In this document: piece after piece, positions 57,766 through 64,000 of the stretch
Position numbering within the stretch: the first letter of the stretch is position 1
How the letters are laid out: the number at the start of each line of letters is the position of its first letter
From: BOG-908 sp964242115
Lineage (GTDB): Bacteria; Pseudomonadota; Alphaproteobacteria; Acetobacterales; Acetobacteraceae
Reading direction: 5' to 3'
Length of the DNA stretch: 64,000 bases
Assembly (NCBI GenBank): GCA_964242115.1
Contig: CAXSZX010000004.1
Span: 184,771-248,770, forward strand
The notes under the pieces: model-generated
Seen by the model: the letters and a program-made list of their open reading frames with translations, nothing else
What the model was told of the DNA's origin: nothing
The model's database searches: none
Made by a program: the position numbers and the translations under genes

Positions 57766-58449
57766 ATGCCATCGATGAGCGGTCCTGATTTCAGCGTGCC
57801 TTGGGGTCCCACCGGCGACGAGCCGGAGCGCGAGGGCCAAATAGCGCAGGCCACGACCGGCCTGGCACACGATTTCAACAACATATTGACGGTGATCGCC
57901 GGCAACCTCGCCTTGGCCGAGCGGCACGCCGCAGGCAACCCCAAGCTGATCCGCCTGCTGAACAACATGCGACTGGCAACAGAACGGGGTACCGCCCTGG
58001 CCAAGACCCTGATGACCCTGACGCCCGGCGAAGTTCAGCCTGGGCTCGCCGAAGAAGCCGAGTCGTTCGATTTCCAGGACGGCGGCGTCACCAAGATCCT
58101 GGTCGTCGAAGACGATCCGCAGGTGGCGGAACTCGCCGTGGCGGTATTGGAGGATCTCGGCCACAAGGTAGACCTCCGCCCGGACGCGCCCTCAGCCTTG
58201 GCCCTGCTGCAGAGCAGCGCCGGCTTCGACCTGGTGTTCTCCGACATCGTCATGCCGGGCGGCATGAGCGGCATCGAGCTGGCCGAGACGATCGCGAGCA
58301 GCTTCCCCAGCCTGCCTGTCTTGTTAGCGACCGGGTACAGCACGGCGGCGTTGGCGCCGGGGGCGCTGCGTTTTCCTGTGCTGGCCAAGCCTTATAGCGT
58401 GCAGGAGTTGTCTCGTCGGGTGGAGCAGATGCTTCCAGCGCGGCACTAA
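57766..58449 (+). CDS. H-box/receiver hybrid protein lacking a kinase ATPase domain
   Basis: A 227-residue protein. Residues about 28-75 match the H-box region of hybrid histidine kinases (GLAHDFNNILTVIAGNL, with the phosphoacceptor His at 35). The usual HATPase domain should follow, but after RGTALAKTLMTLTPGEVQPG a receiver domain starts directly near residue 108. It has the acidic pair in VVEDDPQ, the phosphoacceptor Asp in LVFSDIVMPG, the Thr in LLATGYS and the Lys in VLAKPYS. So it can probably accept and pass phosphoryl groups but cannot autophosphorylate. It starts at 57766 or 57775, 28-37 bases after pheT. The partner kinase is not in the window. Confidence 0.85.
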   Translation: MPSMSGPDFSVPWGPTGDEPEREGQIAQATTGLAHDFNNILTVIAGNLALAERHAAGNPKLIRLLNNMRLATERGTALAKTLMTLTPGEVQPGLAEEAESFDFQDGGVTKILVVEDDPQVAELAVAVLEDLGHKVDLRPDAPSALALLQSSAGFDLVFSDIVMPGGMSGIELAETIASSFPSLPVLLATGYSTAALAPGALRFPVLAKPYSVQELSRRVEQMLPARH

Positions 58450-58584
58450 GGAAGCAAGCGCGCTTTTTCGAGAAAAAGAAGCAAAAAGCTTTCGTCTCCG
58501 CTGTCGCGGTTTTCCCGGCGAGCGCGCGGCAGCGGGAGCAAGATTCTTTTGGTTCTTTTTTTTCGAAAAAGAACTGCTTTCTTA
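58448..58584. repeat. Element A copy 19
   Basis: A full copy between the receiver protein and lepA: AGGAAGCAAGCGCGC, T5-CG-A6, GAAGC, AAAAAGCTTTCGTC; centre CGCTGTCGCGG and GCGGCAGCGGG; the right arm is AAGATTCTTTTGGTTC, T8-CG-A5, GAACTGCTTTCTTAC. It ends about 32 bases before the lepA start. Confidence 0.87.
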
Positions 58585-58616
58585 CGCTTCCTGCCTTTTT
58601 CACCTATCTCCTGAGC

Positions 58617-60422
58617 ATGACCGACACCCCCCTGGCCCTGATCCGCAACTTCTCGATCATCGCGCACATCGACCACGGTAAGTCCACGCTCGCCGACCGC
58701 CTGATCCAGGCCTGCGGCGCGCTGACTGACCGCGAGATGACCGCCCAGGTGCTCGACAACATGGACCTGGAGAAGGAGCGCGGCATCACCATCAAGGCGC
58801 AAACCGTGCGCCTGGCCTACCGCGCGCATGACGGGCTGACCTACCAGCTCAATTTGATGGACACGCCCGGTCACGTCGATTTCGCCTACGAGGTCAGCCG
58901 CAGCTTGGCCGCCTGCGAGGGCAGCCTGCTGGTGGTCGACGCCAGCCAGGGCGTGGAAGCGCAAACGCTGGCCAACGTCTACCAGGCGATCGACGCGCAC
59001 CACGAGATCGTCCCGGTGCTCAACAAGATCGACCTGCCGGCCGCGGAGCCGGAGAAAGTGCGCCAGCAGATCGAGGACGTGATCGGCCTGGACGCGTCGG
59101 ACGCGGTGATGATCAGTGCCAAGACCGGCCTGAATATTGAGGGCGTGCTGGAAGCGCTGGTGACCAGACTGCCGCCCCCCACCGGCGAGGCGTCCGCACC
59201 GCTGAAGGCGCTGCTGGTGGATAGCTGGTACGACCAGTACCTCGGCGTGGTGATTCTAGTGCGCGTCAAGGACGGGCGCCTACGCCGCGGCCAAAAGATA
59301 CGCATGATGGCCAACGGCCACGCCTACGTGGTGGAGCAGTGCGGCGTGTTCACGCCGAAGATGATCGCCACCGACGACCTCGGCCCCGGCGAGATGGGCT
59401 ACATCACCGCGGCGATGAAGACGGTGGCCGACTGCAACGTCGGTGACACGATCACCGACGACCGAACGCCGGCGGCCGAGCCGCTGCCCGGTTTCAAGCC
59501 GTCCATCCCCGTCGTGTGGTGCGGGCTCTACCCGGTGGACGCGGACGATTTCGAGAAACTGCGCGAGTCGCTTGGCAAGTTGCGGCTGAACGACGCGAGT
59601 TTCCATTACGAGGCAGAGACGTCAGCAGCGCTCGGTTTCGGTTATCGCTGCGGCTTTCTCGGCCTTCTGCATCTGGAGATCATCCAGGAGCGCCTCTCGC
59701 GCGAGTTCGACCTCGACCTGATCGCGACCGCCCCTTCCGTGGTCTACAAGCTTCACAAGAACAACGGCGAGGTGATGGACCTGCACAACCCGGCCGACAT
59801 GCCTGATCCCACCTACATCGCCCGCATCGAGGAGCCGTGGATACGCGCCACCATCATGGTGCCGGACGACTACCTCGGCAACGTGCTGACGCTGTGCAAC
59901 GAACGGCGCGGCCGCCAGGTGGACCTCACCTACGTCGGCAACCGTGCGATGGCGGTGTATCAGTTGCCGCTCAACGAAGTGGTGTTCGACTTCTACGACC
60001 GGCTGAAAAGCATCTCGCGCGGCTACGCCAGCTTCGACTACGCGATGGACAGCTACGAGGAGAGCGACCTGGTGCGCATCTCCATCTTGGTCAACACGGA
60101 TCCTGTCGACGCGCTCAGCTTCATCGCCCATCGCAACGTGGCCGAGACACGCGGGCGCTCGATCTGTGCGAAGCTGAAGGAGCTGATTCCGCGCCAGCTG
60201 TTCAAAATAGCCATTCAGGCCAGCATCGGCAGCCGCATCATCGCGCGCGAGACTTTAGGCGCGCTCTCTAAGGACGTGACCGCCAAGTGCTACGGCGGCG
60301 ACATCAGCCGCAAGCGCAAGCTTCTGGAGAAGCAGAAGGAGGGCAAGAAGCGCATGCGGCAGTTCGGCAAGGTGGAGATACCGCAGAGTGCGTTTCTGGC
60401 GGCGCTGAAGATGGACGCGTAG
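58617..60422 (+). CDS. lepA: Elongation factor 4 (LepA)
   Basis: A ribosome-associated translational GTPase linked to back-translocation or initiation-stage quality control. It has 601 residues, normal. G motifs are AHIDHGKSTLADRL (G1), the switch region KERGITIKAQTV, DTPGHVDFAYEV (G3), LNKIDLP (G4). Domain II, III and V follow, with the LepA-specific C-terminal domain from about 490 (LVRISILVNTDPVDALSFIA), ending KMRQF-like KRMRQFGKVEIPQSAFLAAL. Its stop leads straight into element A copy 20. Confidence 0.96.
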   Translation: MTDTPLALIRNFSIIAHIDHGKSTLADRLIQACGALTDREMTAQVLDNMDLEKERGITIKAQTVRLAYRAHDGLTYQLNLMDTPGHVDFAYEVSRSLAACEGSLLVVDASQGVEAQTLANVYQAIDAHHEIVPVLNKIDLPAAEPEKVRQQIEDVIGLDASDAVMISAKTGLNIEGVLEALVTRLPPPTGEASAPLKALLVDSWYDQYLGVVILVRVKDGRLRRGQKIRMMANGHAYVVEQCGVFTPKMIATDDLGPGEMGYITAAMKTVADCNVGDTITDDRTPAAEPLPGFKPSIPVVWCGLYPVDADDFEKLRESLGKLRLNDASFHYEAETSAALGFGYRCGFLGLLHLEIIQERLSREFDLDLIATAPSVVYKLHKNNGEVMDLHNPADMPDPTYIARIEEPWIRATIMVPDDYLGNVLTLCNERRGRQVDLTYVGNRAMAVYQLPLNEVVFDFYDRLKSISRGYASFDYAMDSYEESDLVRISILVNTDPVDALSFIAHRNVAETRGRSICAKLKELIPRQLFKIAIQASIGSRIIARETLGALSKDVTAKCYGGDISRKRKLLEKQKEGKKRMRQFGKVEIPQSAFLAALKMDA

Positions 60423-60484
60423 AAGAAAGCAAGCCGTTCTTTTTTGAAAAAAAGAACCAAAAAACTTTTGTCTTGCTGTCGCTG
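60421..60484. repeat. Element A copy 20 (left half)
   Basis: Left arm only: AGAAGAAAGCAAGCCGTTC, T6-G-A7, GAACC, AAAAAACTTTTGTC and CTGTCGCTG. No right arm is found; the DNA to the right is the convergent membrane-protein gene. Confidence 0.78.
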
Positions 60485-60519
60485 TTGCATCCGGCGGCGC
60501 GCGTCACGCGGCCGCTTGC

Positions 60520-60969
60520 TTATCGGCTGACTGGCTGCAGCCACCGCGCCTTTTTAAGCAGACCGTAACCGAACGGGATCAGGGGCAGGCAAAGTAGGCA
60601 GCAGACGAACATGAAATTCAGCATGAAACGGGGCAGGTCCGCGCAGGTCTTGCCGTAGCAGCCGGTGAAGACACCGGCGGCGAGCAAGGCGGTGATAGGC
60701 AACGCGCCAAGGATGACGACCCAGACGAGAGTGCGAAACAGGAGAATGGCGCGGCTGGTGGCCAGCACGTAACGGCGCGCCATTTCCAAAGCCATGGCAA
60801 GCACGAAGGCCAACGTGAAGGCAATCGTGATGCCGGTGCCAACATCCGCGCCTGCAAGGACGAAGCCAGCGATGACCAGGGCGCTTGAGAGGACGAGGCA
60901 GGGGATCGCCGCGCCAAAGCCGAACCGCAGCATGTCGGGCAGACCGACGGACGTCCCGCGGCCGCTCAC
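60520..60969 (-). CDS. Four-helix membrane protein; possible immunity protein
   Basis: A 149-residue integral membrane protein of unknown family with four predicted helices (IPCLVLSSALVIAGFVLAG, GITIAFTLAFVLAMALEMA, FRTLVWVVILGALPITALLA, FMFVCCLLCLPLIPFGYGLL). It starts with a GTG that overlaps the stop of the upstream gene (GTGA), so the two are translationally coupled. A small membrane protein coupled to a larger protein with hydrophobic segments fits the pattern of an immunity protein to a membrane-active toxin. This is an inference from arrangement, not from sequence similarity. Confidence 0.6.
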   Translation of the reverse strand: MSGRGTSVGLPDMLRFGFGAAIPCLVLSSALVIAGFVLAGADVGTGITIAFTLAFVLAMALEMARRYVLATSRAILLFRTLVWVVILGALPITALLAAGVFTGCYGKTCADLPRFMLNFMFVCCLLCLPLIPFGYGLLKKARWLQPVSR

Positions 60970-61955
60970 GCGCGGTGGACCGCGGAAACGTGGAAGACGT
61001 ATTGTCCTAAGATACGCTGAATCTCAGCGACCTTGGACTTGTCGTCGGTGACTTCCTTGGTGAGAAAGTAGATGCCAGGCGGGATAGTGGCGCGGCCGGC
61101 GACCTGGCAAGCGACGAACCTGCTCAGGCGGTTCTGGGCAGCTTGGGCGCGGCGCTGCGCAGCCTCGCCGATCTCGGCGTAACGCCGGGCCAGCGAGGCG
61201 GCGCGGGCGTCTTCCACGCCACGGGCCGCGGCGGTGACTCGGGAAGCGTCAGCGGCGGCGCGGTCGGCAGTGCTCACCGAGCGGGCCACCTTCGTGGCCA
61301 TCTCGGCGCTGTCCAGCACGACGCGTCCGACGCCCCAGATGGCGTCCGGCAGCGTGGCCAGGGTCGCCAGACAACGGGGATAAAAGGTGTAATGCTTGAT
61401 GTTGTCAGCGGTCTTGTCGTCGCCTGCACATTCGCTGACGTAGGAGGCGCCGTCCATCACCAGCAGGGCAGCACCGCCGATCAACGCCACGGCGCCCAGG
61501 ACTTCGAGCGGACCGAAGCTCATCAGCACGATAGATATGCCGATGCCGAGTCCGTCCAGGGCCACGCCCAATCCGTCAAGCCGATGCTCCTTGGTATCGA
61601 AGGCATTATGCCAGACGCGGGCAAGGCCACCCTCTATGGCGCTGCCGGCGGCGCGCGCCTCACTGGCGACAGCCTTGCTCCCGACCTGCCACATATGGCC
61701 CAGCCAGTCGAGCACGCCGGTGCCGGTGGATGGCGGTGGCGCCGTTGGGGCGGGAATCCCCTTGAACTCGAAAGTGATAATCTCGCCGAAGCCGTTGCCG
61801 TCATAGGCGGGCTTGCGTATGGCATAGAGCTTGCCTTGAGCGATCCAGGCAATGCCGAAACCAGGGCCCACCACCTGGTCGGCAAAAGGGCCGAGATGGC
61901 TGGCGGCGTCAACAGGATCTGTGAATGGACCCCATATGGGCGAAACAATGCCCAT
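60966..61955 (-). CDS. Uncharacterised protein, possible membrane-active effector
   Basis: A 329-residue protein of unknown family. It starts at ATG 61955 with AGAGGAG upstream; the longer frame to 62162 runs antisense through tRNA-Ser and is rejected. There is no signal peptide. The N-terminal about 85 residues contain Gly/Pro-rich loops (MGIVSPIWGPFTDPVDAASH) and a beta-rich segment (IAWIAQGKLYAIRKPAYDGN). A central hydrophobic stretch (about 150-190) includes LGIGISIVLMSFG and VLGAVALIGGAALLVMDGAS. A charged helical region with Ala/Arg repeats follows (ARRYAEIGEAAQRRAQAAQN), then a compact C-terminus. Coupling to a four-helix protein suggests an effector-immunity pair. It could equally be two parts of one membrane complex. 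Confidence 0.6.
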   Translation of the reverse strand: MGIVSPIWGPFTDPVDAASHLGPFADQVVGPGFGIAWIAQGKLYAIRKPAYDGNGFGEIITFEFKGIPAPTAPPPSTGTGVLDWLGHMWQVGSKAVASEARAAGSAIEGGLARVWHNAFDTKEHRLDGLGVALDGLGIGISIVLMSFGPLEVLGAVALIGGAALLVMDGASYVSECAGDDKTADNIKHYTFYPRCLATLATLPDAIWGVGRVVLDSAEMATKVARSVSTADRAAADASRVTAAARGVEDARAASLARRYAEIGEAAQRRAQAAQNRLSRFVACQVAGRATIPPGIYFLTKEVTDDKSKVAEIQRILGQYVFHVSAVHRA

Positions 61956-62054
61956 GCTTGTCGCTCCTCTGCCGATCCGTTGCGCAAACAGGTGAACTCC
62001 GCTTGCGGGGGTCTGGTTGCATCTCTGGGCTGGCTCGCCTAATTTCCGCCCGCC

Positions 62055-62144
62055 GGAAGGATGGCCGAGCGGCTTAAGGCGCACGCTTGGAAAGCGTGTG
62101 TGCGTGAAAGCGTACCGTGGGTTCGAATCCCACTCCTTCCGCCA
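62055..62144 (+). tRNA. tRNA-Ser (GGA)
   Basis: GGAAGGATGGCCGAGCGGCT begins the acceptor stem and D arm, the anticodon arm is CACGCTTGGAAAGCGTG with anticodon GGA, a long variable arm follows (TGTGCGTGAAAGCGTACC), the T arm is GGGTTCGAATCCC, and the acceptor closes TCCTTCC-G-CCA. It is a class II tRNA of 90 nt. DNA on its 3' side is lower in GC and rich in broken genes, typical of an island boundary. Confidence 0.96.
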
Positions 62145-62190
62145 AATATTCTGCAAATACAAGGGCTTAGACGCTCGTCCGGCCTTCTTG

Positions 62191-62385
62191 CTACACCTTC
62201 AGATACGGGGGCGTTTTTGGCACGTACGGTGGCCTTAGCCTGTTGCCGGATTCAACCCGTCTCGGGTGCGACGTATGCCCGCAAAATCGACAGACTTTCA
62301 CGTCGGGCGGGATGAACTCGGCGCAGTGATCGCACCGGACTAGGCCATCGGCAGCAAGGCCTTTGTACTCCAGGGTCGACGAAAG
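62191..62385 (-). pseudogene. Truncated zinc-ribbon protein gene (3' remnant)
   Basis: The minus strand encodes the C-terminal about 60 residues of a zinc-ribbon protein: TLEYKGLAADGLVRCDHC, AEFIPPDVKVCRFCG and a Pro/Arg-rich tail. The knuckles CDHC and CRFC fit the short CxxC-x(10-15)-CxxC ribbon found at the end of small bacterial membrane proteins. Upstream of TLEYKGL the frame runs on antisense to the peptidase gene without resemblance to the usual N-terminal helices. The 5' part appears lost at about 62376-62390. Confidence 0.55.
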
Positions 62386-63339
62386 ATGACAAAACGGTCC
62401 ATAGGTGGTTTTGAGATAAGCACTCTTTACAGCTTCAATAAGCAACGACAACTCGACGGCACTATAGACCTCGGTCCGAAGCACGGAAGTTACTGCATAA
62501 CAACCGCGAGAGTTGCGGCTGGTTGGGGATTGTTGCCCAAACGATACTGGCCAGCTTCAGCCAAAGGTGTTTGGCCCCTCCTCGAACCGCGCGGCCTTGA
62601 TCGGGTTGCCCGTTATAATAGGACGTTCACACACATCAGAATTCGTGACCTTCACGACGCACGAGTGTCGTTAGCCGCCGGACATCTATTCAGCTTTTCT
62701 TGCGGAATAACCGAGCAATGGCGCAAGGCGGCTTCCGGAGTGATTATCACACCCAAAAACATTGGAGATTTGACCGGGCAACACGCCATCGCGGCTGTCG
62801 GCTATAATGACTCGACGCAGTCGCTAACGTTTATGAATAGCTGGGGCCCAGATTGGGGCAACAACGGATATGGACATCTACCGTATGGGTATTTTGAACG
62901 GTTTCTGACTGACGCCTGGGCAGTTTGTCGTACTCCGGCAAGACGGGTTGTTCCTTCGCGTGAAAACGGCGCATCATTTTGCCTCAGACTGGAGGTGTTC
63001 AGAGGGCCGTTAGGCCACCAAAATGTCGTGTTGGATGTTTGGGATATGATCAACGATGTCCGCGCAGCTTGGGCTTTCATGACCTTTCGCGACGAGTATC
63101 TGGACGTTGAGGATTTCTTTGTGAGGCCGGAGTACGCCGGCAGTGAGCACCAGGACCGACTGACGGAGGTTATGTTTGAGTTCGCGAACTCTCAGGACGT
63201 GCCTATCCGGCTTTTCATCGCGCACTCTGATGTTCGATCTCGTGCGTCAAACTTTCAGGTCATCAATAGGCTAATCAGGGATGGGCATTTCAAGGTTAGA
63301 AAAAGCCAGTTCGGGTGGGCTGCTTACGTGGCTGTTTGA
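62386..63339 (+). CDS. C1A (papain-like) peptidase remnant fused to a GNAT-like domain
   Basis: A 317-residue protein. Residues about 30-180 match the middle and end of a bacterial papain-like C1A peptidase: a GSYCITTARVAAGWGLLPKRYWP-like segment, GQHAIAAVGYNDSTQSLTFM (active-site His) and NSWGPDWGNNGYGHLPYGYF (active-site Asn). The part before this, which would carry the catalytic Cys helix, is missing, and the open frame extends only to 62344. Residues about 205-317 look like a GNAT acetyltransferase: VEDFFVRPEYAGSEHQDRLT, then IRLFIAHSDV and FGWAAYVAV. It therefore seems to be a two-domain protein with a truncated, proteolytically dead N-terminus. GC content is lower than in the core genes. 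Confidence 0.6.
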   Translation: MTKRSIGGFEISTLYSFNKQRQLDGTIDLGPKHGSYCITTARVAAGWGLLPKRYWPASAKGVWPLLEPRGLDRVARYNRTFTHIRIRDLHDARVSLAAGHLFSFSCGITEQWRKAASGVIITPKNIGDLTGQHAIAAVGYNDSTQSLTFMNSWGPDWGNNGYGHLPYGYFERFLTDAWAVCRTPARRVVPSRENGASFCLRLEVFRGPLGHQNVVLDVWDMINDVRAAWAFMTFRDEYLDVEDFFVRPEYAGSEHQDRLTEVMFEFANSQDVPIRLFIAHSDVRSRASNFQVINRLIRDGHFKVRKSQFGWAAYVAV

Positions 63340-63357
63340 GACAGGCCGGGCACTCGC

Positions 63358-63606
63358 CTACTGTCCGTTCTTGGTCGGCCGATCGCCCTCGGCGCGCGCC
63401 GCTTTTTCGCACTCAAATTTGCCTTGCTTCGTGCTTCCAAAATACCGCTCGCCGGGGAAGTGATACACACCGGAGCGGGTGTTCGCCCACACAATGACAT
63501 CGCCTGGACACGACAGCCCGGGCGGCGGCGTGTGAACCGGAGTCTGCGCATAAGCCGGAGACTAGAGAAGGGCCGCAATGACGAGGAGGCCTGAAAGAGC
63601 GCGCAC
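63358..63606 (-). pseudogene. Small exported protein gene broken by an amber codon in the signal peptide
   Basis: Starting at GTG 63606, the frame reads MRALSGLLVIAALL, then TAG (63562-63564), then SPAYAQTPVHTPPPGLS and CPGDVIVWANTRSGVYHF, PGERYFGSTKQGKFECEKAA, ending NGQ at 63358. The parts before and after the stop together make a standard signal peptide with an AYA-Q cleavage site and a short domain with two cysteines, resembling the small DxVVWVNTxSGVYH proteins common in proteobacteria. No frame change is needed. So a single base change probably inactivated it, unless TAG is misread. Confidence 0.65.
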
Positions 63607-63734
63607 GCCATTTCCACAAAGTCGATGCGCTATCCTAGCGAGTTCGGTTCTGCTCGGCTAGGCCGGCTCAAGATTCTCATTGCCTAGGTCGACACCCTTA
63701 GGATAGAAAGCTCCTTTATTAGGAGGATTGTCCT

Positions 63735-63866
63735 ATGACTATCGTGTTTGCAGATGTTCACCTAACCATTGACCCGGTGGTGGTTGTTGCCCTGCTCACG
63801 TTCGCCACTCGCGCCGCGAGCGTGCTGCAGCACTATCTTGCGATGCGGCACCTACACCCGAAATGA
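63735..63866 (+). CDS. 43-residue small membrane protein, unknown
   Basis: A short gene with an unusually good ribosome binding site, AGGAGG at 63721-63726, eight bases before the ATG. The product has 43 residues, MTIVFADVHLTIDPVVVVAL followed by a hydrophobic and then basic C-terminus (YLAMRHLHPK). One membrane helix is likely (about 14-31). It is 22 bases upstream of another start with a good binding site, so the two may form an operon. Confidence 0.5.
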   Translation: MTIVFADVHLTIDPVVVVALLTFATRAASVLQHYLAMRHLHPK

Positions 63867-63888
63867 TCGGGCCGGAGGATGGTGATAG

Positions 63889-64000
63889 ATGACGCACGCC
63901 AACGGTGGAGCATCTGCAAACACCCGCTTGCTTCTCTCCGCACTGGCGGAGCGGCTGATCTACGGCGATGGGGACACCTTCAGCCGGCAGGACGCCCTAG
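63889..64000 (+). CDS. Unknown protein (5' part; runs off the window)
   Basis: The first 37 codons of a gene that continues beyond the window. It starts at ATG 63889 with GGAGG about ten bases upstream and reads MTHANGGASANTRLLLSALA then ERLIYGDGDTFSRQDAL. No family is recognised from this short piece. It follows the 43-residue gene closely. Confidence 0.5.
   Translation, partial: MTHANGGASANTRLLLSALAERLIYGDGDTFSRQDAL

Noticed and set aside
60966..62162. Extended start of the uncharacterised 60966 gene at 62162
   Set aside because: The extra residues are the antisense of tRNA-Ser; ATG 61955 has AGGAG.

Overview
The window is a high-GC chromosomal segment from an alphaproteobacterium, most probably of the family Acetobacteraceae. 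The order proS, DUF1467, rnj, coaX, birA, nuoN-A, the 41-residue cysteine-poor ribosomal protein L36, the glcDEF genes and the short INS-less prolyl-tRNA synthetase all fit that group. The assignment rests on gene content and order read by eye, not on a search.

Layout. 1-1.4 kb: 5' part of a TonB-dependent receptor (minus). 2-4.1 kb: DsbA-like oxidoreductase, glutathione S-transferase and a small membrane protein. 4.5-9.9 kb: rpmJ and a glcD-glcE-glcF glycolate oxidase cluster with a VapD-type toxin gene and a broken antitoxin-like gene lodged between glcE and glcF, then a TPR protein. 10-17.4 kb (minus): dsbB, a WxxGxW-repeat protein, ilvD, an esterase, tRNA-Lys and dnaE. 18-25.8 kb (minus): lolD, lolC/E, proS, a candidate small RNA, a DUF1467 protein, rnj, coaX and birA. 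25.8-40.4 kb (minus): a complete 14-gene nuo operon for respiratory complex I. 40.7-48.5 kb: tRNA-Asp, tRNA-Val, an HU protein, lon, clpX, clpP, tig and tRNA-Leu (protein quality control). 48.7-52.9 kb: ftsY, mtaB, dapF and a membrane zinc-ribbon protein. 53.2-60.4 kb (plus): rpmI, rplT, pheS, pheT, a hybrid H-box/receiver protein and lepA (translation). 60.5-64 kb: accessory DNA on both sides of tRNA-Ser, with an uncharacterised coupled gene pair, truncated genes, a nonsense-broken secreted protein and small unknown genes.

The strongest feature not explained by genes is a dispersed family of about 130-bp imperfect palindromes, called element A here. Twenty full or partial copies sit in intergenic gaps between 1.5 and 25.1 kb and between 52.0 and 60.5 kb, and each touches the 3' end of at least one gene. 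An arm has a GGTTC-T(6-7)-A(6-7)-GAACC hairpin followed by an A6-CTTTTG block; the second arm is its mirror image, and a CTGTCGC/GCGACAG stem lies in the centre. Some copies supply the stop codon and last residues of the neighbouring gene. A second, GC-rich family with about 36-bp terminal inverted repeats (element B) has two copies and a remnant, near tRNA-Asp, tRNA-Leu and lon.

Other points of note: an 80-residue insertion in DapF encoded by a degenerate 30-bp tandem repeat, a 180-residue low-complexity tail on trigger factor, a kinase-like H-box fused to a receiver domain with no ATPase domain, and a junction at about 62.38 kb where two divergent genes have both lost their 5' ends.
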